A stretch of 37,177 nucleotides of DNA from GCA-2862545 sp047609825 (lineage in GTDB: Bacteria > Myxococcota_A > UBA796 > GCA-2862545): positions 1 through 37,177 of the forward strand of contig JBLFXJ010000032.1 in assembly GCA_047609825.1 (NCBI GenBank), written 5' to 3'. Each line of letters opens with the position of its first letter. The stretch's first letter is position 1. Of this stretch, positions 1 to 7,775 are shown piece by piece. The notes under the pieces are model-generated. The model was given only the letters and a program-made list of their open reading frames with translations, was not told where the DNA came from and did not search any database. The position numbers and the translations under genes were made by a program.

Positions 1-246
1 CACCACCTCCGCCATCAGGGTCGCCACCGACGCTGGCGGCACCGGCTGCCCACCCGCGACTGCCGTGAGTGCCGCCTCCACTGCACTCATCAGGTCGCCG
101 CCGTCGGACTGGGCGGCGTCGAGGAACGGGGTGTCGGACGCGACGGTGGCGGTCGACATGTCGGCGTGCACGCCCTGTATCGACTGGTGGGACGAGTCGC
201 CGCCTGTGGTGGTGGCGACGGCCTGCTGGCTGCGGTGTTGTTTCAT
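1..246 (-). CDS. Unknown protein, 5' part only (runs off left edge)
   Basis: An ATG at 246-244 on the minus strand opens 82 codons without a stop to the window edge. It lies 21 bp downstream of the oxygenase stop codon on the same strand, so the two are probably co-transcribed. A GGGACG sequence a few bases before the ATG could be a weak ribosome binding site. The visible part is hydrophilic, rich in Ala, Thr, Ser and Val, has no signal peptide or membrane segment, and matches no family I recognise. Operon position suggests, but does not show, that it is linked to the oxygenase. It could be a substrate or partner, or simply a neighbour. Confidence 0.55.
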   Translation of the reverse strand, partial: MKQHRSQQAVATTTGGDSSHQSIQGVHADMSTATVASDTPFLDAAQSDGGDLMSAVEAALTAVAGGQPVPPASVATLMAEVV

Positions 247-267
247 CGTTCGTCCCGAGGAGAAGGG

Positions 268-849
268 TCAGAACAGGTAGCGGACGTTTACGGCGATGCT
301 CACACGCGGGCCACGCTGCACTGGCGTGACCCAGTGGCGGAGGCCGGCGGGGAACCAGATGAGCTGCCCTGGCCGCGGTGCGACGTGGAAGGTGGTCGGG
401 TCCAGAGGGGCCCAAGGCAGGTGGCTGCCGCGCGGGTCGAGGAGCACCAGGCGACCGCCTTCGTCGTCAGCGGCGTCCAGGTGGAGCACGCCCGAGAGGT
501 GGGCGTCGGCGTGGTCGTGGGGCTCGGCATAGCCGCCGGCGGGCAGCACCATCGCCCAGGCCTGGAGCTGCACTCCGGTGAGCGGCGGGGCGTCCTGGCC
601 AGCGCGGGCCGCGATGGCCCGGAAAGTGGCGCGGGCGTGGGCGGCGATGACCTCGCCGATGTCGGCGAGCCCGATTCGGCGGAACAGGTCGGGCTCCGAG
701 TGCCAGCCGCCGCCGGCGTTGCTCCGGTGCACCCCGGGCTCGGTCTCATGCAGCGCGAGGATGTGCGCGCGGACCGCGGCGACCTGCGCAGGAGGCAGGC
801 CGTCGCGGTCAATCCACACCGGAGTGGCGAACAGGTCGACTCGTTCCAT
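268..849 (-). CDS. Putative 2-oxoglutarate/Fe(II)-dependent oxygenase
   Basis: 193 residues, the usual size of the small TIGR02466-type putative 2OG-Fe(II) oxygenases. The start opens with the typical short lead into a strand containing FATPVW. A conserved HDHAD...LSGVLHLD segment gives His111 and His113, and GQLIWFPAGLRHWVTP gives His172 followed by Arg182, the expected iron ligands and 2-oxoglutarate-binding Arg of a double-stranded beta-helix fold. These enzymes couple decarboxylation of 2-oxoglutarate to oxidation of a substrate; the substrate is unknown here. An in-frame ATG eight codons upstream is possible, but the chosen ATG fits the family N-terminus and sits 6 bases after a TACGCT hexamer, suggesting a leaderless message. 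No signal peptide, so it should be cytosolic. Confidence 0.8.
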   Translation of the reverse strand: MERVDLFATPVWIDRDGLPPAQVAAVRAHILALHETEPGVHRSNAGGGWHSEPDLFRRIGLADIGEVIAAHARATFRAIAARAGQDAPPLTGVQLQAWAMVLPAGGYAEPHDHADAHLSGVLHLDAADDEGGRLVLLDPRGSHLPWAPLDPTTFHVAPRPGQLIWFPAGLRHWVTPVQRGPRVSIAVNVRYLF

Positions 850-855
850 GGGTGC

Positions 856-861
856 AGCGTA
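856..861 (-). promoter_or_regulatory. Candidate leaderless -10 box (TACGCT) for the 2OG oxygenase
   Basis: TACGCT reads on the minus strand, separated from the ATG at 849 by six bases (GCACCC). No Shine-Dalgarno sequence fits between them. Transcription starting 6-7 bases after the hexamer would begin at the start codon. No good -35 element is visible. Confidence 0.45.
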
Positions 862-910
862 CTGGAATGTCACCGCGATGGGACCCCTCGCAGATCTTTC
901 GCCGGCTCCA

Positions 911-2191
911 TCAGGTTTCCGATGAGCTCCGAGCGAACACGTCGGTCCACTTGGTGCGGCCCGTGGCCTGCATGAGCACGAACAGAGTGCCGATGCCGAG
1001 CACGGTGACGGTGAGGCCGGTGAAGCCCTCGAAGAAGTGCGCGAGGGCGAAGCCCACCAGGTACACCAGCTGCGCGAGGCCGGACTGCACGATGGCGAAC
1101 CGCGGACCGGCCACCAGCCGCAGGTAGCTGATGGTGAGGAACAGGCTCACCACGCTGGACAGGGTGAACGCCCACTCCACCGGCAAGTGGTCGGCTGTGT
1201 AGCCGAACAGAAGGTGGAAGGCGAAGAACGCGCCGGCGAGGAACACATGGTTCATCGGGTGCAGCTCCTGGCCGCGCACCAGCCCGAGCACCGTGAGCAG
1301 CCCCATGTACAGCGCCAGGCTGATCGGGGCCGAGAACGCCATGGATGCGGCCAGAGGACCGGGTTGGATCCGGGTCGGCATCACCATGCCCATGCCGTGC
1401 CCGGTGACCAGGCTCTCGAAGTCCCAGTCGAGCTGCCAGCCGGTGTCGGTCTGTTGCCGCTGCGACGGCGAGATGGTGAACGACGGGTAGTCGATGTCGG
1501 CGAAGTCGGTGGTCAGCGCCAGCTCGAAGTCGCGCAGCCGCCCTACGCCGTCGGTGGGGCGGTACGACCACTCGTCGAGGCCACGGGAGGCGTAGCCGAC
1601 CTGGAACTGCAGGGCGTCGCCCAGCGACACCGGGCCCGTCCACGCCACCGCTCCGGCCACGGGCTCGGCATCCACCGGCTCGCCGTCCACCAAGAGCACG
1701 AAGTCGTCATACACCCCTTCGCTCACCGGGAACGGGAACGTGAAGGTGATCGATCCGGAGCGCCCCTCCTCGTGCACATACTGCCAGCTGCCGTCGAACC
1801 GCACGTCGTACAGCGCGAACCACATCAAGCCCTTGCGCCGCTGGTCGAGGGACAGGTCAGCGGTGATGTCGGTGCGGGCCACCGTCTGGGTCGACCGGCG
1901 CAGCTCGTCGGTGGTGATGCGGCGAACGACGGGCTGCCCGGTCGTGTCCACCACCGGCCGTCCCTCCCGGTCGAGCACCGCCTCGTCGCGGGACACCCGC
2001 TCGGTCCACGAGAAGGTGAGCGAGGGTGCGCGCTGGACGAGGGGCTGGCCCCACAGGTCGGCGACCGCGCCGTGCAGCGACGACTGCTGGTCGCTGGTGC
2101 GCGCGCTCATCACGCCGCCGAGCAGCAGCCACGCGGCGCTGGTGATGAAGAAGATGGCCGCGAGGGCCGCGATCCGAAGCAGCTGGTGCAT
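911..2191 (-). CDS. CreD-like inner-membrane protein
   Basis: 426 residues with the layout of the CreD (PF06123) family: an N-terminal membrane helix (roughly residues 4-25), a large extracytoplasmic domain of about 270 residues, then a cluster of five to six hydrophobic helices near the C-terminus. Sequences such as GLMWFALYDVRFDGSW and TDFADIDYPSFTISP resemble conserved parts of the family. In enterobacteria CreD belongs to the CreBC regulon and affects envelope integrity; its biochemical role is unknown. I chose the ATG at 2191 because CGGAGGA lies just upstream and the start leads directly into the first helix; an earlier in-frame start would add about 30 low-quality residues. No creBC-type two-component genes are visible. 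A 17-bp palindrome upstream may be its operator. Confidence 0.75.
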   Translation of the reverse strand: MHQLLRIAALAAIFFITSAAWLLLGGVMSARTSDQQSSLHGAVADLWGQPLVQRAPSLTFSWTERVSRDEAVLDREGRPVVDTTGQPVVRRITTDELRRSTQTVARTDITADLSLDQRRKGLMWFALYDVRFDGSWQYVHEEGRSGSITFTFPFPVSEGVYDDFVLLVDGEPVDAEPVAGAVAWTGPVSLGDALQFQVGYASRGLDEWSYRPTDGVGRLRDFELALTTDFADIDYPSFTISPSQRQQTDTGWQLDWDFESLVTGHGMGMVMPTRIQPGPLAASMAFSAPISLALYMGLLTVLGLVRGQELHPMNHVFLAGAFFAFHLLFGYTADHLPVEWAFTLSSVVSLFLTISYLRLVAGPRFAIVQSGLAQLVYLVGFALAHFFEGFTGLTVTVLGIGTLFVLMQATGRTKWTDVFARSSSET

Positions 2192-2261
2192 GTCCGTCCT
2201 CCGAGGACACCAAGATGCTCGGCGGCTCGCGGACGGGGTGGGGCGCGGGTGCGCGGATGGA

Positions 2262-2278
2262 CTGCACACCGTGTGCAG
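2262..2278. promoter_or_regulatory. 17-bp palindrome, candidate operator upstream of the CreD-like gene
   Basis: CTGCACAC-C-GTGTGCAG: two perfect 8-bp arms around one central base, 71 bp upstream of the CreD-like start codon and inside the 145-bp spacer between it and the next minus-strand gene. An extra half-site-like CCGTGCAG follows at about 2282. The short symmetrical form with no loop suits a dimeric DNA-binding protein better than an RNA hairpin. It is unlike the TTCAC direct repeats bound by E. coli CreB. The binding protein is unknown. Confidence 0.4.
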
Positions 2279-2336
2279 CAACCGTGCAGCCCCAAGGGGG
2301 CAAAGCAGCCTGGTGCTCCGACCCCGGCGAGGCCCG

Positions 2337-2735
2337 TCAGTCGAACGCGACCTTGAGGTCGTTCATGCCCAGCAGGCCGAGCACCACGTTGACCACTTCG
2401 ACGTCGTCGTCGAGGCCGAGCGTGGAGCCCATGTCGGGGTCGGCGTCATCGTCGAGGAGGAAGTACCGGATCGCGGCCTGGATGACGCGGAGCACCTCGG
2501 GCGTGGGCTCGGCGGGCAGCCGGTCGAGCAGGCCGCGGCAGGCGTCGGCCAGCTCGAGGCCGAGCTCGGCATCGATCTGAGGGTCGGCCTGGGCGGCATC
2601 CCGCAGCTGGCCGCTGTACCGGCGAAGCTCACGGCGCAGCTCGACGATCGGGGTGGGCTCTTCGTCTGCGAGGCGCTGGAAGTAGGGGGCAACGTCACCG
2701 GGCAATGCGGCGAGGGTCTTGGCGAGCAGGGGCAT
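2337..2735 (-). CDS. Small DUF1232/YkvA-like protein
   Basis: 132 residues, acidic and mostly helical. Near the C-terminus the run IRYFLLDDDADPD...LGLDDDVEVVNVVL resembles the core of DUF1232 (YkvA-like) proteins, where a YF..P.D.IPD stretch is followed by a G..DD pair and a hydrophobic helix. The match is partial because the usual hydrophobic IPD segment is DADPD here, so the family call is tentative. The ATG at 2735 follows AGGAGG at good spacing. Function is unknown. It precedes the CreD-like gene on the same strand with a 145-bp gap, so co-transcription is possible but not obvious. It diverges from the SnoaL-like gene. Confidence 0.6.
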   Translation of the reverse strand: MPLLAKTLAALPGDVAPYFQRLADEEPTPIVELRRELRRYSGQLRDAAQADPQIDAELGLELADACRGLLDRLPAEPTPEVLRVIQAAIRYFLLDDDADPDMGSTLGLDDDVEVVNVVLGLLGMNDLKVAFD

Positions 2736-2914
2736 CCGACCTCCTGGGCGCGGGGAACACGGGCCCAGGCCCGAGTCAAGGGCCGGCCCGATCTGCGCAG
2801 GGTTCCTGCGCTACACTCTCGGGCCGGCTCGCAGACGAGCAGACTGGACCCCAACCTGAAGGTGGTGCGCTCGGGTCAAGAGACGCTACGGGGTCGCGTG
2901 ACCGGAGGTCGACG

Positions 2915-3259
2915 ATGTCCGATGCCGCAACCCTCGCGCAGCGTCAGCTCGACGCCTACAACGCGCACGACCTGGAGGCCTTCCTCGCCTGCTACGCCGA
3001 GGATGTGGTCGTGCGCCGGCTGGTGGACGGGGCCGTCCTCATGGAGGGTCGCGAGGCGATGCGGGCCGGCTACGGGCCGATGTTCGCGGCCGGTCAGGTG
3101 CACGCGGAGCTCACCGGGCGCGTCGTGGTGGGTCGGGTGGCGGTGGACGAGGAGCGGGTGACCGGCCATCCCAGCGGCGGCATCGTCAAGGCGCTCGCGC
3201 ACTACGCGGTGCGCGACGGCCTGATCACCGACGTGTGGTTCGTGCGCGAGGCCGACTGA
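2915..3259 (+). CDS. SnoaL-like / NTF2-fold protein
   Basis: 114 residues, the standard length for single-domain SnoaL-like proteins of the NTF2 superfamily. The N-terminus (AQRQLDAYNAHDLEAFLACYAEDVVVRR) is the typical helix-turn-helix leading into the first strand, and the C-terminal part (ALAHYAVRDGLITDVWFVRE) is the typical last strands. These cone-shaped folds act as small hydrolases or isomerases or as ligand binders; nothing here fixes the substrate. ATG at 2915 is preceded by GGAGG, which makes an earlier in-frame start unlikely. The stop overlaps the next gene start (TGATG), so the two are translationally coupled. A TACACT hexamer at 2813-2818 could be the -10 element of a promoter with a leader of about 90 bases. 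Confidence 0.85.
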   Translation: MSDAATLAQRQLDAYNAHDLEAFLACYAEDVVVRRLVDGAVLMEGREAMRAGYGPMFAAGQVHAELTGRVVVGRVAVDEERVTGHPSGGIVKALAHYAVRDGLITDVWFVREAD

Positions 3260-4641
3260 TGCTGCCGTTCGGCGGTGGGTCGGTGCCGGTGGTGTTGCCG
3301 GCCGATCCGCGCCTGGCCTCGCTCCCAGCGCTGGTGGAGCGGGTGGCCGCTCAGCTCGAGCGTGAGCTCGGCGCAGCACCGCGGGTCGTGGAATCGGACC
3401 CCGGCGGGCGGTGCTGGGTGGTGCGACTGGGAGGCGCTGAGCCGGCCCACCACCTGGACCGCCGCGCGCAGCGGCTTGTGACGGAGGCCCCGACGCCGGA
3501 GGGATTGTTCGAGGCGCTGTCCACCCTGCGCGACCTGGCGGGCACGCCCGACGGCACCCACCCGGTGCGCGACTGCGCCGACGCCGCTGAGGTGGTGGAC
3601 CGGGTGCAACACGCCATCGCCACCTCGTTCGCGAGCATCGACCGGGTGGACTGGGCGGCCTCGGTGCGGCGTTGGGCCCCGCGGGTGAAGGCGTCGGCCG
3701 ACCCGATGACCGAGGTACGACGGTGGATCGCCACGCTGGGGGATGCGCACACCCAGGTGCGACGCACGACGCCGTGGGGATTCCTTCGCCTGGGCGCCGC
3801 CGCTGGTCCCGATGGTGCTGTAGTCCTGTGGACGGTGCCCGAGGGCAGTGCTGCCTGGCGTGCCGGGGTGCGGCCGGGTTGGCGGGTAGAGGCCGGGGGG
3901 CTGTGGGACCTGCATGGAGGCTCGCCGCACCATCGCCCATGGGTGGTCGGTCGGGCGGCCCTCGGCGGCCCCCTCGGCGAGGCGCGGCCGTGGACGGCCC
4001 GATCCGGCGCGCGGGTGGTGCGGTGGACCGACGCTGTGCCAGAGCCGTTCGCACCGCCCCACATCACCCTCGGCCAGACCCCGTCCGGCGTGCCGATCCT
4101 CCGCATCGGCGTGTGGGCGCCCGACCTGGGGCCCGCCTTGCACGCCGCCCTCGATGCCGTGTTCGATCGGCCACGGCTGGTGATCGACCTGCGGGGCAAC
4201 CCGGGCGGCAACCTGGGCGTGGCCACCGCATTCCGCGACCGGTTCGTGCACCAGAGCGGACCCGTCGGGTGGATCCGGTCGACCACGCCGTCGGGCCCGG
4301 GTCCCATGGAGCCGCTCACGGCGGCGCCGGCGCGGGTGTGGCGCGGGCAGCTCCACGTGCTCACCGACGCGCGCACCTACTCCTCCAGCGAGGACTTCCT
4401 GCTCGGGGTCGCGGGCCAAGGAAACGTCACGGTGATCGGTCGCCCGAGCGGCGGTGGCAGCGGTCGGATGCGCTCAGTGCGACTGTTGCCGGGCTGGCGC
4501 CTCACCATCAGCACCGCGCTCACCTGGGACCGCCGACGCCGGCTGGTGGAGGGGCAGGGGATCCCGGTGGATCGGCCGGTGCCGTGGGCCGACCCGCGGA
4601 CTGAAGACCCGGCCGAGGGGGCCGCGGATCGATGGACGTGA
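3259..4641 (+). CDS. S41-family (tricorn/IRBP-like) serine peptidase
   Basis: 460 residues. After an N-terminal domain of about 90 residues with no clear assignment come a helical segment ending in the S41-type LGDAHTQV, a PDZ-like part (VPEGSAAWRAGVRPGWRVE), the strand LVIDLRGNPGGN, and the TYSSSEDF motif whose first Ser (about residue 375) aligns with the S41 nucleophile. VTVIGRPSGGGSG follows, as in S41B enzymes. The family cleaves peptide bonds near C-termini or degrades peptides. No signal peptide or lipobox is present although many relatives are exported, so this one may be cytosolic. The ATG overlaps the stop of the SnoaL-like gene. Substrate unknown. Confidence 0.85.
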   Translation: MLPFGGGSVPVVLPADPRLASLPALVERVAAQLERELGAAPRVVESDPGGRCWVVRLGGAEPAHHLDRRAQRLVTEAPTPEGLFEALSTLRDLAGTPDGTHPVRDCADAAEVVDRVQHAIATSFASIDRVDWAASVRRWAPRVKASADPMTEVRRWIATLGDAHTQVRRTTPWGFLRLGAAAGPDGAVVLWTVPEGSAAWRAGVRPGWRVEAGGLWDLHGGSPHHRPWVVGRAALGGPLGEARPWTARSGARVVRWTDAVPEPFAPPHITLGQTPSGVPILRIGVWAPDLGPALHAALDAVFDRPRLVIDLRGNPGGNLGVATAFRDRFVHQSGPVGWIRSTTPSGPGPMEPLTAAPARVWRGQLHVLTDARTYSSSEDFLLGVAGQGNVTVIGRPSGGGSGRMRSVRLLPGWRLTISTALTWDRRRRLVEGQGIPVDRPVPWADPRTEDPAEGAADRWT

Positions 4642-4898
4642 GCGGGCCTCCAGGGGGCCACATTCTGATTGCCGACCTCTCCCTGTCCATCACTGCTAGC
4701 ACCTGGCCGTTGATGGCCACGGTCTTTCCTTCTCGGAGGGCAGTGGACGGCTGGGCTGAGATGCGGCGGTGACAGACCGGCGATGATCGCCGGTCTCGAG
4801 GCAGGGTCGTTGCCGACCCGCGCTGATAGCCGGTCTCGACGGTGGCCGGTTACGCGCACGTCGCTCCGAGGCACATCCTCCGCCTCCCGAGGTGACCC
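4642..4898. other. Intergenic spacer with two hairpins and a 16-bp imperfect direct repeat
   Basis: Between the S41 and M20 genes. AGACCGGCGA at 4774-4783 and TCGCCGGTCT at 4787-4796 form a perfect 10-bp hairpin with a 3-base TGA loop. GGGTCG (4804-4809) and CGACCC (4814-4819) form a second hairpin. A 16-base segment TGATnGCCGGTCTCGA occurs at 4784-4799 and again at 4824-4839 with one mismatch, exactly 40 bases apart. No T-tract follows, so these are not a textbook intrinsic terminator. They could be a terminator for the upstream operon, a processing signal, or a leader element of the M20 gene. No convincing small gene is seen. Confidence 0.5.
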
Positions 4899-6281
4899 TT
4901 GCTCGACCGCACCCCCGCCGTCGCCGCCCGCGCCGACGCCGCCTTCGACGCCACCGTGGCCCAGCTCGCCGGCTACCTGACCCAGCCCGCGATCTCGTGC
5001 GATCCGGACCATTTCGATGATGTGCGGGCGTTGGCCGCCCGGATCCGTGACGACCTGGCGGCCCGCGGTCTCGACCGGGCCCGGCTGCTCGAGCTCGATG
5101 GCGCGCTGCCCTGTGTGGCCGCCGAGTGGCTGCGTGCCGGCCCGGATGCCCCGACGGTCCTCGTCTATGGCCACCTGGATCTGCAGCCAGTGAAGGGCGA
5201 GCCGTGGCGCACCGACCCGCACGAGGCGGTGGAGCAGGACGGCCGGCTGTACGCGCGAGGGTCCGCCGACGACATGGGCGGCTGGGTGAGCCACCTCGCC
5301 GCCATCGGCGCCTGGCTCGACGAGACCGGCGCGCTGCCGTGCAACCTCAAGCTCCTCATCGAGGGCGAGGAGGAGATCGGGTCGCCGAACCTCGAGGCGT
5401 TCATGGATGCCTTCCCGCAGGCGTTCGAGGCCGACGTGATGGTGCTCACCGACTGTGAGAACCCCTCCACCGAGATCCCGGGTCTCACCGTCTCTCTCCG
5501 CGGTCTGATGGAGATCGAGCTGACCGTCGAGGCGCTGGATGCGGACGGTCACAGCGGCCTGTGGGGCAACATGGTGCCCGACGTCTCTGTGGCGCTGATG
5601 CGGCTGATCGCCCGGATCACCGACGAAGACGGTCGGCTGACCGTCGGCCGGGTGTCGGTGCCGGACGACTGGAAGGCCGAGGCGGCGAAGGTGCCGCTCA
5701 CCGCCGAGGTCATCCGCAGCGGAGCCCACCTGGTAGACGGGGTGGACCCGCTGCCGCTGCGGGGCCGGTCCGCGGCCGAGTGGATGTGGCGCCAGCCCGC
5801 GCTCACGGTCGTGGCCACCACGCTGCCCACCCGCGAGGTGAAGAAGAACGCCCTTCGCACGAAGGCGAGCGCCACGCTGTCGGTCCGCATCGCGCCTGGG
5901 CAGACCTGGCAAGAGCTCTCGGCCGCGATCCGCACCGAGCTGCTCCGCGACCCGCCCGGCGGCGTGAAGGTCGCTGCCGAGGTGGCGCCAAACCCGGGCG
6001 ATGGCTGGCTGTACGAGCCGAAGGGTCCGGCGTTCGAGGCCGCAGATCGGGCCTATCGGGCTACCTGGGGCGAGTCGATGCTCCGGGTCGGTGTGGGCGG
6101 GAGCATCCCCTTCGTCGCGCTGTTCGGCCGGCGGTATGGCGACCTGCCGTTGATCCTGAACGGCGTGATGGACCCGCTCACCACGGCGCATGGCCCGAAC
6201 GAGAGCATGCACCTGGGTGTGTTCCGCAAGGCGATCGCGGCGAACGTGCACCTGTATGCGGAGCTGGCGGCGTTGCGGTAG
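4899..6281 (+). CDS. M20-family metallopeptidase (dipeptidase-like)
   Basis: 460 residues, typical for M20/M25/M40 dipeptidase-like enzymes. The metal-binding set is present in order: VYGHLDLQP (His92, with Asp94), GSADDMGG (bridging Asp124), IEGEEEIGSP (catalytic Glu157 and ligand Glu158), an Asp in VLTDCEN near residue 185, and a late His in the PLTTAHGPNES segment. The dimerisation domain lies between, with a GHSG-like HSGLWG at its entry. These enzymes use two zinc ions to hydrolyse dipeptides or acylated amino acids; EIGSP and the ARGSADD form are like carnosinase-type dipeptidases. The start is TTG at 4899, preceded by GAGGTG; no ATG gives a better N-terminus. No signal peptide. Transcribed alone, behind a hairpin-rich spacer. 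Confidence 0.9.
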   Translation: MLDRTPAVAARADAAFDATVAQLAGYLTQPAISCDPDHFDDVRALAARIRDDLAARGLDRARLLELDGALPCVAAEWLRAGPDAPTVLVYGHLDLQPVKGEPWRTDPHEAVEQDGRLYARGSADDMGGWVSHLAAIGAWLDETGALPCNLKLLIEGEEEIGSPNLEAFMDAFPQAFEADVMVLTDCENPSTEIPGLTVSLRGLMEIELTVEALDADGHSGLWGNMVPDVSVALMRLIARITDEDGRLTVGRVSVPDDWKAEAAKVPLTAEVIRSGAHLVDGVDPLPLRGRSAAEWMWRQPALTVVATTLPTREVKKNALRTKASATLSVRIAPGQTWQELSAAIRTELLRDPPGGVKVAAEVAPNPGDGWLYEPKGPAFEAADRAYRATWGESMLRVGVGGSIPFVALFGRRYGDLPLILNGVMDPLTTAHGPNESMHLGVFRKAIAANVHLYAELAALR

Positions 6282-6311
6282 GCGGGTGGGTCAATGGCAA
6301 GCCTGCCCTGG

Positions 6312-6734
6312 CTACGCTGGCGCCCACTGGGCGCTGGACCGGGCGGGCAGCGCGTCCCAGAACACCACGACCAGCGTGTGCACCCCGAGCAGCGTGCCCA
6401 GCGGGAACATGGGGAGCATGAACAACGCCGCGATCACGGCCGCCACCACGGTCCACACCGCGTTCGGCGCCTCCACGAGACCGTACGCGGCCACGAGGTT
6501 GGCGATGAACGGCAGCGCCACTGCAAACGCCCCGAGCACGCCTACGAGCACGAACAGCGCGCCGACCAACGCGGCCGGGAGCGCGAGCGTGGCGATCCCG
6601 ATGCCGCCGACAAGGGCGCCGAGCCCACCGAAGACCAGGAACAACACGAGCGCCCCGCCGAGGTTGACCAGGCCGTAGATGATGTTGAACGCGGCGTTGA
6701 GCCGGAGGTGGGTCTGTCGGTCGTGCCAGTGCAT
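6312..6734 (-). CDS. Small four-helix integral membrane protein
   Basis: 140 residues with about four hydrophobic segments: LRLNAAFNIIYGLVNLGGALVL near the N-terminus, a Gly/Ala/Leu-rich pair across residues 38-85, then a segment from IANLVAAYG through TVVAAVIAALFMLPMFPLG and a last one at LLGVHTLVVVFW. The ATG at 6734 has a strong GGAGGA site at good spacing. I do not recognise the family. It is transcribed away from the TSP3-like lipoprotein gene across a 136-bp spacer, and its 3' end converges on the M20 gene 30 bp away. Function unknown. Confidence 0.7.
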   Translation of the reverse strand: MHWHDRQTHLRLNAAFNIIYGLVNLGGALVLFLVFGGLGALVGGIGIATLALPAALVGALFVLVGVLGAFAVALPFIANLVAAYGLVEAPNAVWTVVAAVIAALFMLPMFPLGTLLGVHTLVVVFWDALPARSSAQWAPA

Positions 6735-6841
6735 GTCGAGTCCTCCGGTGGGGGTACGGTCGACGGGCTCGGTTTGTTCACCAGAGGTCGTGGGTCGGGA
6801 CCGGTGGCCTGCGCCGGCGTGCAGTCTCGGCGGAGTTCCTG

Positions 6842-6847
6842 TACGCT
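6842..6847 (+). promoter_or_regulatory. Candidate -10 box (TACGCT) upstream of the TSP3-like lipoprotein
   Basis: TACGCT followed after four bases by an ATG at 6852 that is out of frame with the lipoprotein start at 6871. The upstream ATG opens a short reading frame of 24 codons that overlaps the beginning of the lipoprotein gene. A GGGG at 6860-6863 could serve as ribosome binding site for the 6871 ATG. Confidence 0.35.
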
Positions 6848-6870
6848 CTGCATGTCGACGGGGTGCAGAC

Positions 6871-7770
6871 ATGCGGATCTTCGGAGTGATCGGGCTGGTA
6901 GCGTGCGGGACGGTCAGCGCACCTGAGGTGGCGCCTGAGGCGTGGGATGGACCGGTCGCGGGCGTGGCGAGCCCGCCCGGTGATGTGGTGATCACAGTCG
7001 ACACCGGGATCATCGGGGGCACCCTCCCGGTGCAGCTCACCGATGCCTACCCGTTCGAGGAAGTGGAGCTCCTCTTGAGCACCGCGGGGGCGGGCCCCGG
7101 GCCGTGCCCGCCACCCGTGGGCGGAGCGTGCCTCGGCCTTCTAGGCCCGGTGAAGCGCCTGGTGACGATGTACGCCGACATCGACGGCAACGCGACCCTC
7201 GCCCTGCCCGTGCCCGCCGATGGCGACCTCGCAGGCCGTGAGGTGTGCTTCCAGGCGGCGGCGGTCCGGGGTCCCGGCGGGGTGAGCAGTGATCTGTCCG
7301 AGGTGGTGTGCACCATCCTCGACCGCGACGACGACCGGGATGGCTTGTCGAACCGCGAGGAGCTCGAGCTCGGCACCGACCCCCTGAACCCCGACACCGA
7401 CGGCGACGGCCGGCTCGACGGCGCCGACTGCGCCCCCCTCGATCCGGCGCTCGATGAGTTCTGCCCGGGCGACGTTGACGCGGTGTGCGGCCCCATGCTG
7501 CACGCCGATCCCGAGCAGGTCGAGGACGGCTGGACCCTGTGCTACGTCGCCCCGTACGACTCGGAGGAGATCCGCACCACCCAGTGCCAGGACCTCGTCA
7601 CCCATCTCCCGGGACCGGTGTACGGCTGCTGGCACGGGAACAGCGAGTTCCCGCACGACAACGACAACGACATGATCGGCAATGGCTGTCGCGACGGCGT
7701 GCAGCACACCACGACATACTCGGCATGGGGCGGCCTCGACCACATCCTCACGGTGTGCATCCAGGACTGA
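6871..7770 (+). CDS. Lipoprotein with thrombospondin type-3-like Ca-binding repeats
   Basis: 299 residues. The N-terminus MRIFGVIGLVACG carries a lipobox (LVAC, Cys12), so it should be an anchored lipoprotein. Residues of about 30-150 look like beta-sandwich sequence with several Cys. Then DRDDDRDGLSNREELELGTDPLNPDTDGDG is a clear thrombospondin type-3-like calcium-binding repeat, followed by DGADCAPLDP and a Cys-rich C-terminal part of about 100 residues ending in VCIQD. The last part contains paired Cys and HDNDNDMIGNGC, again Asp/Asn-rich. The function is unknown; such repeats usually space domains outside the cell. The ATG at 6871 fits the signal sequence. The SDR gene starts five bases after its stop codon, so they form an operon despite their different compartments. 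Confidence 0.75.
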   Translation: MRIFGVIGLVACGTVSAPEVAPEAWDGPVAGVASPPGDVVITVDTGIIGGTLPVQLTDAYPFEEVELLLSTAGAGPGPCPPPVGGACLGLLGPVKRLVTMYADIDGNATLALPVPADGDLAGREVCFQAAAVRGPGGVSSDLSEVVCTILDRDDDRDGLSNREELELGTDPLNPDTDGDGRLDGADCAPLDPALDEFCPGDVDAVCGPMLHADPEQVEDGWTLCYVAPYDSEEIRTTQCQDLVTHLPGPVYGCWHGNSEFPHDNDNDMIGNGCRDGVQHTTTYSAWGGLDHILTVCIQD

Positions 7771-7775
7771 TCGCG

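Noticed and set aside
4377..6251. Long open frame antisense to the M20 peptidase (minus strand)
   Set aside because: It is the mirror of a gene with clear M20 motifs; the high GC content leaves antisense frames open. The translated text is low-complexity Arg/His/Gly-rich with no domain.
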